In this document: in pieces, positions 17,877 to 26,960 of the stretch
Numbering within the stretch: position 1 is the first letter of the stretch
How the letters are laid out: every line of letters starts with the position of its first letter
Assembly: GCA_028710565.1 (NCBI GenBank)
Contig: JAQTTV010000006.1
Coordinates: 62,001-126,000, forward strand
DNA length: 64,000 nucleotides
Direction of reading: 5' to 3'
Source of the DNA: Gallionella sp.
Lineage (GTDB): Bacteria > Pseudomonadota > Gammaproteobacteria > Burkholderiales > Gallionellaceae
Notes under the pieces: model-generated
What the model was told of the DNA's origin: nothing
Database searches by the model: none
What the model saw: only the letters and a program-made list of their open reading frames with translations
Program-made: the position numbers and the translations under genes

Positions 17877-19028
17877 ATGTCGTCGCAAAAAAATTACTAC
17901 TGGCGCATCGCGGGATTCTATTTTTTCTATTACGCTTTCATCGGCATGTTCGCGCCCTATTGGAGTTTGTACCTCAAATCGCTGTCATTCAACGCGATTG
18001 ATATTTCTATCCTGATGTCGGTGCAACCTGTGATGCGCATGGTCGCGCCCAATTTATGGGGCTGGCTAGCGGATCATACGGGCAAGCGTTTAACCGTGAT
18101 TAAGCTCGCTGCCACGCTCAGTTTGGTGTGCTATTTGGGCGTATTTGTCACCACCCAATTTTGGGGCATGATGCTGGTGTTGAGCTTGATGAGCTTTTTC
18201 TGGAGCGCGTCCATGCCGCTGGTGGAAGCCACCACGCTGACCTTTTTGGGCAAAAAAAGTGAACACTACGGGCGCTTGCGCTCATGGGGTTCATTGGGTT
18301 TTATTCTGTCCGTGGTCGGTTTGGGCTACGCTTTTGACTACATCGCCATCGCGTGGATTTTATGGGCGGGACTGGTGTGTGAGTTAGGTATCTGGCTGTT
18401 TGCATGGCAAATTCCACCCACCCAAGCGCAAGCCCACCACACCGACCAGCATTCCATCAGCAAAATTATGACTCAACCCCGCGTGCTGGCGTTATTTGGT
18501 GCGTGCTTTTTGATGTCCGTGGCGCACGGGCCGTATTACACCTTCTATTCGATTTATCTGGTCGATCACGATTACAGCAAAGGCGCGGTGGGCGGCTTGT
18601 GGGCGTTGGGCGTGATATGCGAAATCGCCGTTTTTTTCGTCATGCCCTACCTCTCCCGACGCTTCGGTTATACCCAGATTTTGGCGGTCAGCTTTAGTTG
18701 CGCCGTGCTACGATTTTTGCTGATAGGCTGGACGGTGGATTTTCTGGTCTTGTTGTTATTCGCGCAAATTCTCCATGCCGCCACCTTCGGCGCTTACCAC
18801 GCCGCCTCGGTCGGACTGATCCACGAATTTTTTAAAGGCAAACACCAATCACGCGGACAAGCCCTGTTCGGCAGTTTGACTTACGGCGCGGGCGGCATGA
18901 TAGGCGGACTCGCCAGCGGTTCGATTTGGCAACATTACGGCGCAAGCGTGTTGTACACATGCAGTGCCGCCGTGGCGTTGTTGGGCGTGGGATTGGTCAG
19001 CAAAATCAATATGCAAGCGGCTGAGTGA
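17877..19028 (+). CDS. MFS transporter, MFS_1-like (HcaT/nucleoside transporter group)
   Basis: A 383-residue inner-membrane transporter with about twelve hydrophobic segments. It starts MSSQKNYYWRIAGFYFFYYAFIG and carries the loop WGWLADHTGKR between helices 2 and 3, typical of the major facilitator family; RLRSWGSLGFI near residue 140 is typical of the MFS_1_like branch that includes 3-phenylpropionate transporter HcaT. Substrate cannot be assigned. No matching catabolic genes are nearby. It is followed by the hipBA operator region. Confidence 0.85.
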   Translation: MSSQKNYYWRIAGFYFFYYAFIGMFAPYWSLYLKSLSFNAIDISILMSVQPVMRMVAPNLWGWLADHTGKRLTVIKLAATLSLVCYLGVFVTTQFWGMMLVLSLMSFFWSASMPLVEATTLTFLGKKSEHYGRLRSWGSLGFILSVVGLGYAFDYIAIAWILWAGLVCELGIWLFAWQIPPTQAQAHHTDQHSISKIMTQPRVLALFGACFLMSVAHGPYYTFYSIYLVDHDYSKGAVGGLWALGVICEIAVFFVMPYLSRRFGYTQILAVSFSCAVLRFLLIGWTVDFLVLLLFAQILHAATFGAYHAASVGLIHEFFKGKHQSRGQALFGSLTYGAGGMIGGLASGSIWQHYGASVLYTCSAAVALLGVGLVSKINMQAAE

Positions 19029-19044
19029 TGTAAGTAAGGTGGAA

Positions 19045-19157
19045 TTCCCGAACGGGAAGATACTTGACTATTTTCATGCTATAAGCAAAATTATTCCTGT
19101 TCGGGAAATTTGTCTTGCGCTTTGCTGCATTCATCGGCATAATTTCCCGAACGGGAA
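19045..19157 (+). promoter_or_regulatory. hipBA control region: three operators and a promoter
   Basis: Three copies of TTCCCGAACGGGAA or a close variant lie at 19045-19058, 19094-19107 (TTCCTGTTCGGGAA) and 19144-19157, spaced 49 and 50 bp apart. A promoter fits between the second and third: TTGCGC at 19115-19120, 17-bp spacer, CATAAT at 19138-19143, so the third operator overlaps the expected transcription start. Autorepression by HipB bound cooperatively to several operators is known for Escherichia coli hipBA; the sequence here differs. Confidence 0.8.
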
Positions 19158-19175
19158 AATTTTAGGTCTATCACC

Positions 19176-19415
19176 ATGCTCACTATCCAAACCCCCCTGC
19201 AACTTGGCGCAGCCGTGCGCGGCGCACGCAAGCAACTCGGATTGACCCAAGCGCAATTGGCCTTGGCGGCGGGCGTGGGCGCGCGCTTTGTGGTGGAGTT
19301 AGAAGCGGGCAAGCCCACCGTGCGCTTGCAACACACCTTACGCGTCCTTGCCGCCTTGGGCGGTGAATTGCAACTGGCGGGCTTGCCAGCCGAAGGCGAT
19401 GACCGTGCAGCATGA
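19176..19415 (+). CDS. hipB: HipB-type antitoxin, XRE helix-turn-helix
   Basis: A 79-residue helix-turn-helix protein: AAVRGARKQLGLTQAQLALAAGV is the DNA-binding part. HipB proteins bind HipA, neutralise it, and repress the operon. The stop overlaps the hipA start by 17 bp, the usual coupled arrangement. The upstream palindromes are its probable binding sites. No strong ribosome binding site precedes the ATG at 19176. Confidence 0.88.
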   Translation: MLTIQTPLQLGAAVRGARKQLGLTQAQLALAAGVGARFVVELEAGKPTVRLQHTLRVLAALGGELQLAGLPAEGDDRAA

Positions 19416-20658
19416 ATTAGCGGTATGGTTGTTTGCGGAACGCGTCGGCACATTGACGTGGCAAGCGGGGCAGCTGGCGTTTGGCTACACCGACGAATGG
19501 TTGCAACAAGCGGATGCCGTACCGCTGTCCGTCACGTTGCCATTGCGCATTGAAGCCTTTGACGATGCGGCGACGCGTCCGTTTTTCGCAGGATTATTGC
19601 CCGAAGGGCGGCTGCGTGACCTGATCGCGCAGCAATTTCACTTGTCGCGCCAGAATGATTTTGCCCTATTGGATCAGCTCGGCGGGGAATGCGCGGGAGC
19701 GGTCAGTTTATTGCCTTTTGGTGCAGCTTTGCCTGTGGCGACCCAAGCGGTGGATTGGCTGGATGAGGCGCAATTGCTCGCGCTATTAGACGAACTGCCG
19801 CGTCGCCCGATGTTGGCGGGCAAAGACGGCTTGCGCTTGTCATTAGCGGGTGCACAAGACAAACTGCCCGTGGTGGTGCAAGGTGAACGCATCGGTTTGC
19901 CGCGTGCGGGCACGCCCAGCACCCACATCCTGAAACCCGCCATCGCGGGCGTGGAGGACAGCGTGGTGAACGAAGGATTTTGCCTTGCGCTCGCTGCCCA
20001 GCTCAAGCTTCATGTTGCCCGCGCTCAGATCTACCCGCTGCAAGATCAGCATTTTTTGCTGGTGGAACGCTACGACCGCCTGCACACGGGCGAAGCCGTG
20101 CAACGCTTGCACCAAGAAGATTTTTGTCAGGCATTGGGCTACGTGCCCGAAATGAAATACCAAAACGAAGGCGGGCCGAATCTGGCGCAATGTTTTGACC
20201 TGCTGCGCCTCGCCACGCGCCCCAGCGTCACACACGTTTTGCGGCTGTTGGACAACGTCATTTTCAACGCCCTGATTGGCAACCACGACGCGCACGCCAA
20301 GAATTTTTCCCTGTTGTATCAAGGAAAATCCGCCAGCATCGCCCCATTGTACGACACCCTTTGCACCGCGATTTACCCTAACTTATCACCCAAAATGGCG
20401 ATGAAACTCGGTAGTAAATACCGCTATGACGACGTGTTTCCCCGCCATTGGGATCAATTCGCCAGCGATGCAGGGCTGTCCAAAGCCCAAACCCGCAAAC
20501 GCGTGCAAACCCTCGCCAGCGCGCTCCCCCCCGCCGCCCGCCAACTTCAAACCGATCCGCGTTTTGTCGCCTCACCCGTGGTGGAAGCCATCGTGCAATT
20601 TATCGAACAACGGGCGGAAATGACCTTGCGACGGTTGAGGGGCGTAGAGGCGATGTAG
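19399..20658 (+). CDS. hipA: HipA-type serine/threonine kinase toxin
   Basis: A 419-residue HipA-family kinase. Visible parts are the N-terminal HipA_N region (FAGLLPEGRLRDLIA), LSLAGAQDKLPVV with the ATP-contacting loop, HILKP with the probable nucleotide-binding lysine, the catalytic segment IGNHDAHAKNFS and the metal site APLYDTLCT. In Escherichia coli HipA phosphorylates glutamyl-tRNA synthetase and causes persistence. All key motifs are present, so the enzyme is probably active. The start at 19399 overlaps hipB by 17 bp; an earlier in-frame ATG at 19348 is inside hipB and less likely. Confidence 0.9.
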   Translation: MTVQHELAVWLFAERVGTLTWQAGQLAFGYTDEWLQQADAVPLSVTLPLRIEAFDDAATRPFFAGLLPEGRLRDLIAQQFHLSRQNDFALLDQLGGECAGAVSLLPFGAALPVATQAVDWLDEAQLLALLDELPRRPMLAGKDGLRLSLAGAQDKLPVVVQGERIGLPRAGTPSTHILKPAIAGVEDSVVNEGFCLALAAQLKLHVARAQIYPLQDQHFLLVERYDRLHTGEAVQRLHQEDFCQALGYVPEMKYQNEGGPNLAQCFDLLRLATRPSVTHVLRLLDNVIFNALIGNHDAHAKNFSLLYQGKSASIAPLYDTLCTAIYPNLSPKMAMKLGSKYRYDDVFPRHWDQFASDAGLSKAQTRKRVQTLASALPPAARQLQTDPRFVASPVVEAIVQFIEQRAEMTLRRLRGVEAM

Positions 20659-20686
20659 TGCATGGGGCGCGCACATTGCGCCGCAC

Positions 20687-20797
20687 TACTCCCCTCGCCC
20701 GTTTACGGGAGAGGGCGGTGAAACGGGAAAGGTGAAAGGTGAAACAAACCGTCGCACGCCCACACGTTTCACTTTTCACCCTTCACTTTTCACCCCC
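20687..20797. repeat. Intergenic palindromic repeats after hipA
   Basis: Holds a CTCCCCTCGCCC-type hairpin (20687-20717) and an inverted-repeat block built from GTGAAACGGGAAAGGTGAAA and TTTCACTTTTCACCC. A related block occurs at 52536-52603, near the end of the TolB-like gene. Confidence 0.6.
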
Positions 20798-20886
20798 AAA
20801 ACCCTTCCCGCTTCTCCCTTAACCCTTCTCACGGCTTTTAAGGGTAAAAGGGTAAAAGTCCAAACCATAAGCTCCCTACGCTGTCG

Positions 20887-23800
20887 CTACGGGAGCGTCC
20901 TAGCGAGACGGAAACCGCCGAGGTGATCCAGTTCCGTAGGGATACTGCCGCTGCGATTGGCAGCACGACTAAAGCTAGGATAATCGATCCACGAACCGCC
21001 GCGCAACATCCTCCATACAGATTTATCCTGCCATGCACTACCGTCATTCGGTACGTCTTGGTAATTGCTATGCCATGAATCTTGTACCAATTCCCACACG
21101 TTGCCGCTCATATCGTATAAACCCCAAGCATTCTTTTGCTTGCCACCAACGGGATGCGTTTTCCTGCCGCTATTGCTGTTGTACCACGCAACCGCATTTA
21201 CGTCATCGCTACCACAGTAGTTGCTATCCTCGCCTGCGCGGCAGGCGTATTCCCATTCGGCTTCGCTGGGAAGGCGATAACCCCCTCGCGTCGCTTGGTT
21301 TAACCACGCTATCATCGCTTGACTGTCATCCCAGCTAACACATGCCACAGGATCGTTGTCCGTTTGGCTAAACCCTAGCTTGCGCCATGAGTTGCCTTGG
21401 ACACTTCCCCAATTACCTGAGCTATCCAACGAATAACATGAACCTTGCTTTTCCGCCGTGGTTTGGTAATTCGTCGCTTCCACAAAGGCGCGGAACTGCG
21501 CAACCGTCACTTCGGTTTTGCCCAATTGAAAAGCACGGATTTGAACTTTGTGCGCGGGTTTTTCGTCATTTTGACAATCCTTATCTCGCCCATCCTGACA
21601 GCCCATCACAAAACTCCCTGCGGGGATATTGACCATTTCAAAAGAAATTTTCTGGGTTGGTACTTTTTGATCTGAAATTAGTATTTCGTCAGACGCACCA
21701 TAACTACACGCATCATCTCTTCGCAGCGTTGCCAACATAGCATCACGATCATTCACGGTATTACCTCTCAAGCTTTCAATAGCTAACTGCTTTTTGCTTT
21801 CAGTTGATAATGCTTCTTGACCTGCTTTGCGATATATCCGTTTTGTACATTTACTAAATTCAGCTTCCGAAATCCTTGTAATCACGCCATCTACAGCTTT
21901 GATGTACTGAATTCCTGAAGGGAGGAGAACGGGCAATGTTTGCTGAGCTGGAGGCGCTGTCGAGATATGGTTTACAGAAGAAACGGGTGCTACGGCAGAA
22001 GCAGGTGGTGTAACATGAGGCACAGCGGACTTCACTGGCGGCACGGAACTGGGAACAGACGACGTGGGCAAAACGTCTGAAACCACAGGCGGGTTGGGTA
22101 ATGCTGGTGGGGGCTTCTGCGGTTCAACAGGCGTTTCATCCAGTTGAATTGGCACTATATTTAACTCGGCAAACCACGCGAAATATCCGACCACACCTAG
22201 AAATACCAGCTCTGCCATCAATACCACCATGCTCCGTCCAAGCGATGATTGCAATATCGCACCACGGGTACTCACCGCCAAGCGGTTCGCCATAAATGAT
22301 TGAAAAACATAGTCTTGCGATAAGGTTTCGCTGCGTTGCCACCACGCGGGCAGCAGGTGTTTGAGCAGCTTAGACGGGCTTTGTTGGGCGATGGCGAGGG
22401 TGAGGTCTTGCGCTTGGGCTGCTTGCCCTTGCAACATGGTTTTAAGCAACTCCGTCAGTTTGGCGCGAATCACTTGCTCGGCTTGCGGGGTTTTCTTTTG
22501 CAGTTGATTGAGCAATGCCAATCGCAACCAGTCGGGCATATAGCCATGCCGCAACCACGGCAAACGGGCGAGTGCTAACAACAGGGCTTCGTCTATTTTC
22601 CCCTCACCCGTTCGCCCTGATCCTTCGATTGGCTCAGGACTAAAGGCAAATGTCGAAGGGCTGGTTGCAGGGGAAGCTTGTCCTTCGACAGGCTCAGGAC
22701 GAACGGGATTTGTGGATGGTTCAACGGCACGCGCTTGTCCCAAATACAAGGTGAGTTGCCAATGCAATTCAGGATACACGGCGCAGGCGGCGAGCCAGTT
22801 GAATCCATCTGGTTGCAAATAGTCATGCAGTTGCAGCAAGAGTTCGGCAACGGTATCGTCATCTGGCGCGTGGCGTTCAATAAAGCGCAGCGGGCGTTGT
22901 TGCAGCAGCGCGGGGTAGTGGTCGGCTTGGTCGCGTTCGACTTGGGCGTGTGCTTGGTCGGATGAGACGTAGTTGACCAAAGTCGCCAAACCTTGTTGCC
23001 CCGTCGCCAATACCACAAAGCCCGCTTGGTGCAGTTGTTGTTTGTAATAGTCCCAATGCTGGGGAGATTCGGGCGTGAATAAGAAACTTTGTTGCCATTC
23101 TTGGAGTTTGGCTAACCACGGGTAAGGTTTGCCGTGGATGGGATCGACAAAATGGCGGCTGTCGCTGAAGATAATCAGGCGATGATTGGGGTAGCGGGCT
23201 TGCAGGGCATCGAGGCGGCACGGCACAGTGGGCGTGTTTTCGGCATAGCAACGGCGCGGGTCGCGGTCGAAGTAGTATTTTTCGATAAACAGCCCAAAGT
23301 CTTGTAATTCTTGCAGCAGCGATTGCACAAACGCGCTGAGTTGGTCATTAAAACTGGCGCGATCAATCAACACCAAGTATTCAGGCAAGGCTTTAATGGC
23401 TTGGTACGCGGGCGTGAATTGCCCACCCGCCGCGATGGTGCGTTTGACCGTGGCGGCGACATCCAACAAGTGCGCGTCTAGGTCGCGATGTTTGTGTAAT
23501 TGCTGCGCGGTGCGAGCAAATGCCACGGAAGAAAAGGGCTTGAGCGGCACCTTGTTGAAAAATTTCTCAAATTCAGGCGGTTCGGAGACTTGATGACGGG
23601 ATAAAAAACGCCGTGCATTGAGATACGGGACGGCGTACCACAACACGGTGGCGATGAATAATGCCAACACCCACCAGAAGGTAAGTTGGGCGGGGGGAGT
23701 CGCAGGCGGCACGGGGGGCGTAATCGGTTCTTCTGGTTTTACAGGGGGCTCATTGGGAATGTCTGGCGTTGCAGGTTTGATTTGTGGCACGTCGCTCACA

Positions 23801-24294
23801 TTTGAAGCCGAAATGATTTCGATGCTGGTAGTGGGTTTATCGGGCGAAGGTTGTATGGTTTCTTGTTGCGAGGGCACGGTCCAAATCGGGTGCAGCAACA
23901 GCCCACCCATCAACAGCGCGGGCAAGATCAAAATCAAGAAGAACAACCCCATCACAAAATGGGTGATTTTCTCTTGGTGCTGGAGTTTGTCCAGCATTTT
24001 TGCCATCGGCTTAACAGGCGCGATAGGCAGTGCAACAGGCGCAAACCGCTCGTCAAACAGCCGATAAAACTCCGCTTGCTCTTGCGGCGAACCACACAAA
24101 ATCGGCGCAATCACATTGCGCAACGCGCTGAAATCGTCCTCCAGCAACCCCCGCCCCGCCAACGACAGCAACAAGGTATAAACCGCGCAATAGCTATCCA
24201 CGCCAATGTTAAACCCCCGCCCATGCAGCTCGGCAATGAGGGTTTGTAGTTGGTCGTACAAGTGGTCAACTTGGTCGGGATTGGGTGGAAGCAT
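20887..24294 (-). CDS. vWA-like/SUMF membrane protein of a MoxR conflict-type operon
   Basis: A 1135-residue protein with several parts: an N-terminal helical region, a first membrane segment (about 125-150), a proline-rich spacer, a second membrane segment (about 215-236), a soluble vWA-like region with YLVLIDRAS (D311, S314) and later RLIIFSDSRHF, a third membrane segment (near 690), another proline-rich linker, and a complete C-terminal SUMF/formylglycine-generating-enzyme-like domain (about 887-1135: IPAGSFVMGC, RLPSEAEWEYACRAG, GLYDMSGNVWE, RGGSW). It follows the MoxR gene on the same strand. vWA proteins partner MoxR ATPases. A repeat adds an in-frame linker near residues 529-562. The start at 24294 is a choice; 24354 is possible. 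Substrate unknown. Confidence 0.78.
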   Translation of the reverse strand: MLPPNPDQVDHLYDQLQTLIAELHGRGFNIGVDSYCAVYTLLLSLAGRGLLEDDFSALRNVIAPILCGSPQEQAEFYRLFDERFAPVALPIAPVKPMAKMLDKLQHQEKITHFVMGLFFLILILPALLMGGLLLHPIWTVPSQQETIQPSPDKPTTSIEIISASNVSDVPQIKPATPDIPNEPPVKPEEPITPPVPPATPPAQLTFWWVLALFIATVLWYAVPYLNARRFLSRHQVSEPPEFEKFFNKVPLKPFSSVAFARTAQQLHKHRDLDAHLLDVAATVKRTIAAGGQFTPAYQAIKALPEYLVLIDRASFNDQLSAFVQSLLQELQDFGLFIEKYYFDRDPRRCYAENTPTVPCRLDALQARYPNHRLIIFSDSRHFVDPIHGKPYPWLAKLQEWQQSFLFTPESPQHWDYYKQQLHQAGFVVLATGQQGLATLVNYVSSDQAHAQVERDQADHYPALLQQRPLRFIERHAPDDDTVAELLLQLHDYLQPDGFNWLAACAVYPELHWQLTLYLGQARAVEPSTNPVRPEPVEGQASPATSPSTFAFSPEPIEGSGRTGEGKIDEALLLALARLPWLRHGYMPDWLRLALLNQLQKKTPQAEQVIRAKLTELLKTMLQGQAAQAQDLTLAIAQQSPSKLLKHLLPAWWQRSETLSQDYVFQSFMANRLAVSTRGAILQSSLGRSMVVLMAELVFLGVVGYFAWFAELNIVPIQLDETPVEPQKPPPALPNPPVVSDVLPTSSVPSSVPPVKSAVPHVTPPASAVAPVSSVNHISTAPPAQQTLPVLLPSGIQYIKAVDGVITRISEAEFSKCTKRIYRKAGQEALSTESKKQLAIESLRGNTVNDRDAMLATLRRDDACSYGASDEILISDQKVPTQKISFEMVNIPAGSFVMGCQDGRDKDCQNDEKPAHKVQIRAFQLGKTEVTVAQFRAFVEATNYQTTAEKQGSCYSLDSSGNWGSVQGNSWRKLGFSQTDNDPVACVSWDDSQAMIAWLNQATRGGYRLPSEAEWEYACRAGEDSNYCGSDDVNAVAWYNSNSGRKTHPVGGKQKNAWGLYDMSGNVWELVQDSWHSNYQDVPNDGSAWQDKSVWRMLRGGSWIDYPSFSRAANRSGSIPTELDHLGGFRLARTLP
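22609..22708. repeat. REP-like repeat inside the vWA-SUMF gene
   Basis: Two arms in the same class as the TTCGACAGGCTCAGGACGAA repeats that occur elsewhere between genes; here one arm reads TTCGATTGGCTCAGGAC. It stays in frame and encodes PVRPEPVEG-like peptide in a linker. Confidence 0.75.
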
Positions 24295-24368
24295 TATTTT
24301 GTGGTTAGTTATTAGGGTAAAACACTGCGCGCATCCGCCATTGTTACCATACATTCAATTAGATGCGA

Positions 24369-24471
24369 CTCCCCTCGCCCACTTGTGGGAGAGGGGCGGG
24401 GGAGAGGGTGCGCGCCCGCCAATCAAAACTCCCTCTCCCTAACCCTCTCCCGCAAGCGGGCGAGGGAATAG
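24369..24471. repeat. CCCCTCGCCC-type inverted repeat pair
   Basis: Two arms, CTCCCCTCGCCCACTTGTGG... and the opposite-strand version ending CGCAAGCGGGCGAGGG, between the MoxR gene and the vWA-SUMF gene. Related copies lie at 32693, 48774 and in kdsB. Confidence 0.75.
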
Positions 24472-24508
24472 GTGCGCTATGTTAATGACCTGTCTGGTTA
24501 AAATCCGA

Positions 24509-25474
24509 CTAAACGTCTATGTTATATATATTCCGCACCGTTTTGCGGTCGTCTTCGTTTTTAATCAATACCGACAAGGTGTGGGTAATCGCTGCTTTTC
24601 TGTCTGCCAAAGGATTGTCTTGATGGGGATAAATACTTTGCAAGGCGATGATCCAGTTCAATAATTCAGCCGTGGCGGGCGATTTTTGCAAGTTGCTGCT
24701 GCGCAGGGTTTTAAACACACTTAACGCATCGGTCACAAATTGAGAACTGGCAACGGTTTCGCCAAGGTGAGCGGAAATAATCCGCGTCAAGTCGACATCA
24801 TTGGGGAATGACAGGTGGTAATACACGCAGCGGCGCAAAAAGGCGGCGGGCAGATGCTTTTCAGAATTGCTGGTGAGGATCAGCACAGGGCGCAAATCGG
24901 CTTGCACCTTGACATTGCTCAATTCAGGAATGCGGAAATACATGCCTTCCACTTCGTTCAAAATGTCGTTGGGAAAGTCGCGCTGGGCTTTGTCGATTTC
25001 GTCGATTAACACCACGGAACGCGTGGCTTGGTCGTGTTTGACAAAATCGTCATTCACCAAAGTCTGAATTTTCTCGTAAGGACTCGCCCGCAAAATCGCC
25101 AAGCCCAAAGCGTTGTAGGTCAAATAATCGCGGCTATTGAGCGAACCTTTTTGGGTTTGCGCGGCTTGAAAATGACGTAAATGATCGTAAAAATAAAACA
25201 AATCCTTGGCGGTGCTGTTGGATTTGGTCTCAAATTTTAACGGTTCAGGCAAGCCCAGATGATGCGCCAAGTGATACGCCAGTTGCGTCTTCCCCGTCCC
25301 CGCCTCGCCCGTCACCAGCAACGGCTGCCCCAATAACAACGCCACATTGATCGCATCCACCAAGCCTTTATCTGGAAAATAGGGCGTGCGATTGAGTGAT
25401 TTTTGATGCGGAGGCGGGGGCAATTCCACAGGGGAAGTCAGTGGTTTAGCGGGGGAATAGTAGGGGTAGCTCAT
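24509..25474 (-). CDS. MoxR-family AAA+ ATPase
   Basis: A 321-residue AAA+ ATPase of the MoxR type. Walker A is GEAGTGKT (near residues 56-63), Walker B is VVLIDEIDKA, and the sensor region LILTSNSEKHLP with the arginine pair FLRRCVYYHLSFP follows. MoxR ATPases act with vWA-domain proteins as chaperones that mature enzymes or, in some operons, as parts of conflict systems. Here it lies between an inactive-STAND-like protein (4-bp overlap) and a vWA-SUMF protein, a ternary layout. The final gene is separated by a repeat of about 100 bp. Confidence 0.9.
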   Translation of the reverse strand: MSYPYYSPAKPLTSPVELPPPPHQKSLNRTPYFPDKGLVDAINVALLLGQPLLVTGEAGTGKTQLAYHLAHHLGLPEPLKFETKSNSTAKDLFYFYDHLRHFQAAQTQKGSLNSRDYLTYNALGLAILRASPYEKIQTLVNDDFVKHDQATRSVVLIDEIDKAQRDFPNDILNEVEGMYFRIPELSNVKVQADLRPVLILTSNSEKHLPAAFLRRCVYYHLSFPNDVDLTRIISAHLGETVASSQFVTDALSVFKTLRSSNLQKSPATAELLNWIIALQSIYPHQDNPLADRKAAITHTLSVLIKNEDDRKTVRNIYNIDV

Positions 25475-26466
25475 GGTTTGACCTGTAGGGCGAGTTGTTC
25501 GAGGACGGGTTTGAGTTTCTTGGCTAAAAATCCTAATGCAAGTTCTTTACTTTCTTGCTGACGGCGAATGGCTTCAACTTCTTCGCACACGTCGTCATAA
25601 ATGGAGCGATTGAAAAATTTCCGCACGTCATCGCTTTCTGACCAGTTTCTGAGATGTACCTCTTTAATGGGTTCTAGCCTGTCCAATAGCGTGCAATGTT
25701 CAAATCCTGTTTTCTGCTCAAAAGCAGTTTGGATTTGCAGGTCGAGGTCTTTTTTGCCGAATAGGCTACTCATAAAATTTGGGGTGCTGGGCTGGTGATA
25801 GAAAAACAAACACACCAAAATCAAATAGTCATCGCCTTGATCCATTTCAAAATCTTGCCAGAATCGCAAGAAATAATGCAGGGTATTCACACCATCACAT
25901 TGTCGGCAGTCTTCCGTGGACAAGGCGGCATAGAGCAGAATCGGTGTTTTTATGGCGCGCATCGCGGCTTTGATTTCAGCCAGATCGGCAGTTTTATTGT
26001 GCGCAAAACTCTCGCCTAGACTGCGCCGCATATTGCGATGAAGCTGATCGGCATTCTTAAAATCTTCCGTTTTGATGAAAGATTTTTGATAACCGTCTTT
26101 GAGTTGATTTTTGGTGGCAGTCACTTGGGGCAACACATTGCGCGCAATACGCTCCACAAAGCGTTCGCTACAACAATCGTCATCGCTGCCGCGAACAATA
26201 CACAGCAACGGTTGCTGGAAGTTTTTGTGCTGCGCGATAGCCTCAATTAAGTCATCTTCCTGCTTTTGACGATTGAGCAGATAGGGGAGAAAGGACGTGT
26301 CAGGAGTGTGGCGAAGCGGGGGATTGGCTTTGTTTTCGCCGTAATGGTGATGAATTTCGGTTTTATTGCCACCGACTACATCGCCCCCTGCTTGGGTAAT
26401 ACTGCCCCCCGCCTCATTAAACTGAGCATCTCCATTCAGATTTTCGATATTTGTGGGTTGATTCAC
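25471..26466 (-). CDS. Inactive-STAND-like protein with GD-rich N-terminus
   Basis: A 331-residue protein that starts with GTG and overlaps both neighbours by 4 bp. The N-terminus (about residues 8-42, with AGGDVVGGNKTEI) is a short glycine-aspartate-rich strand repeat that occurs in many bacterial STAND and related conflict proteins. From about residue 60 it resembles an inactive STAND domain: LPYLLNRQKQEDDL, then CIVRGSDDDCCSERFVERI where a P-loop would be, with no GK[ST]. Such domains are thought to bind partners or nucleotides without hydrolysis and to nucleate assemblies. The assignment is from pattern alone. Confidence 0.7.
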   Translation of the reverse strand: MNQPTNIENLNGDAQFNEAGGSITQAGGDVVGGNKTEIHHHYGENKANPPLRHTPDTSFLPYLLNRQKQEDDLIEAIAQHKNFQQPLLCIVRGSDDDCCSERFVERIARNVLPQVTATKNQLKDGYQKSFIKTEDFKNADQLHRNMRRSLGESFAHNKTADLAEIKAAMRAIKTPILLYAALSTEDCRQCDGVNTLHYFLRFWQDFEMDQGDDYLILVCLFFYHQPSTPNFMSSLFGKKDLDLQIQTAFEQKTGFEHCTLLDRLEPIKEVHLRNWSESDDVRKFFNRSIYDDVCEEVEAIRRQQESKELALGFLAKKLKPVLEQLALQVKP

Positions 26467-26960
26467 AAAACCACTCCAAACAACGCTGCCAACGCAGTGA
26501 CGACAGGCAAGAGTTTAAGTCCGATTTCAGCTGCTTTTTCGCCAAAAGTCTGGGCTTTATCGAGTAATTCACCGGTGGTTTTGAGGCATTCGGTGACGGT
26601 GGTCGTTTGTTGGGGCGTGGCAGCATGGGCGACGGGAAGCGCGGCGGCTTGGGTTTTTACGTCGTTCAAAGCTAAAATTTGCTGAGATAGGTTTGCGCTC
26701 AGTAAGTCACGTGCATCTTGATCTTTTTCGGCGGCGGCTTCTACTGCGCTTTTAATCGTGCGCAATGCGGCGCGCAAATTGTCTAGTTCCGCGAGAAACT
26801 GCGCCTTGTCCGCTTCTTGTTGAAAGCCGTGATAAGTCGTTGAAGTGGTGGTGATTTTATCGCCATATACCACATCACCATCCGCATGGATGATATTGCC
26901 GCCCGCATTATTGATGGTCACATTGCCTGATGCAGTGCCGATATGTATGCCTTTACTCAT
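26463..26960 (-). CDS. GD-repeat protein with coiled region and C-terminal hydrophobic tail
   Basis: A 165-residue protein starting at 26960 (GGGGAAG upstream). Residues 5-35 (GNVTINNAGGNIIHADGDVV) form the same glycine-aspartate strand repeat as in the next gene. A helical, alanine- and glutamine-rich middle follows, then a hydrophobic tail (LLPVVTALAALFGVVL) that could insert in or contact a membrane. The GTGA overlap with the next gene shows coupling. It is the first gene of the MoxR operon. The shared N-terminal repeat suggests the two proteins interact; a role as membrane-acting effector or adaptor is an inference. Confidence 0.65.
   Translation of the reverse strand: MSKGIHIGTASGNVTINNAGGNIIHADGDVVYGDKITTTSTTYHGFQQEADKAQFLAELDNLRAALRTIKSAVEAAAEKDQDARDLLSANLSQQILALNDVKTQAAALPVAHAATPQQTTTVTECLKTTGELLDKAQTFGEKAAEIGLKLLPVVTALAALFGVVL

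Noticed and set aside
22593-23018. 141-codon frame in the vWA-SUMF region
   Set aside because: Another frame of the same gene on the same strand; contains repeat-derived peptide only.
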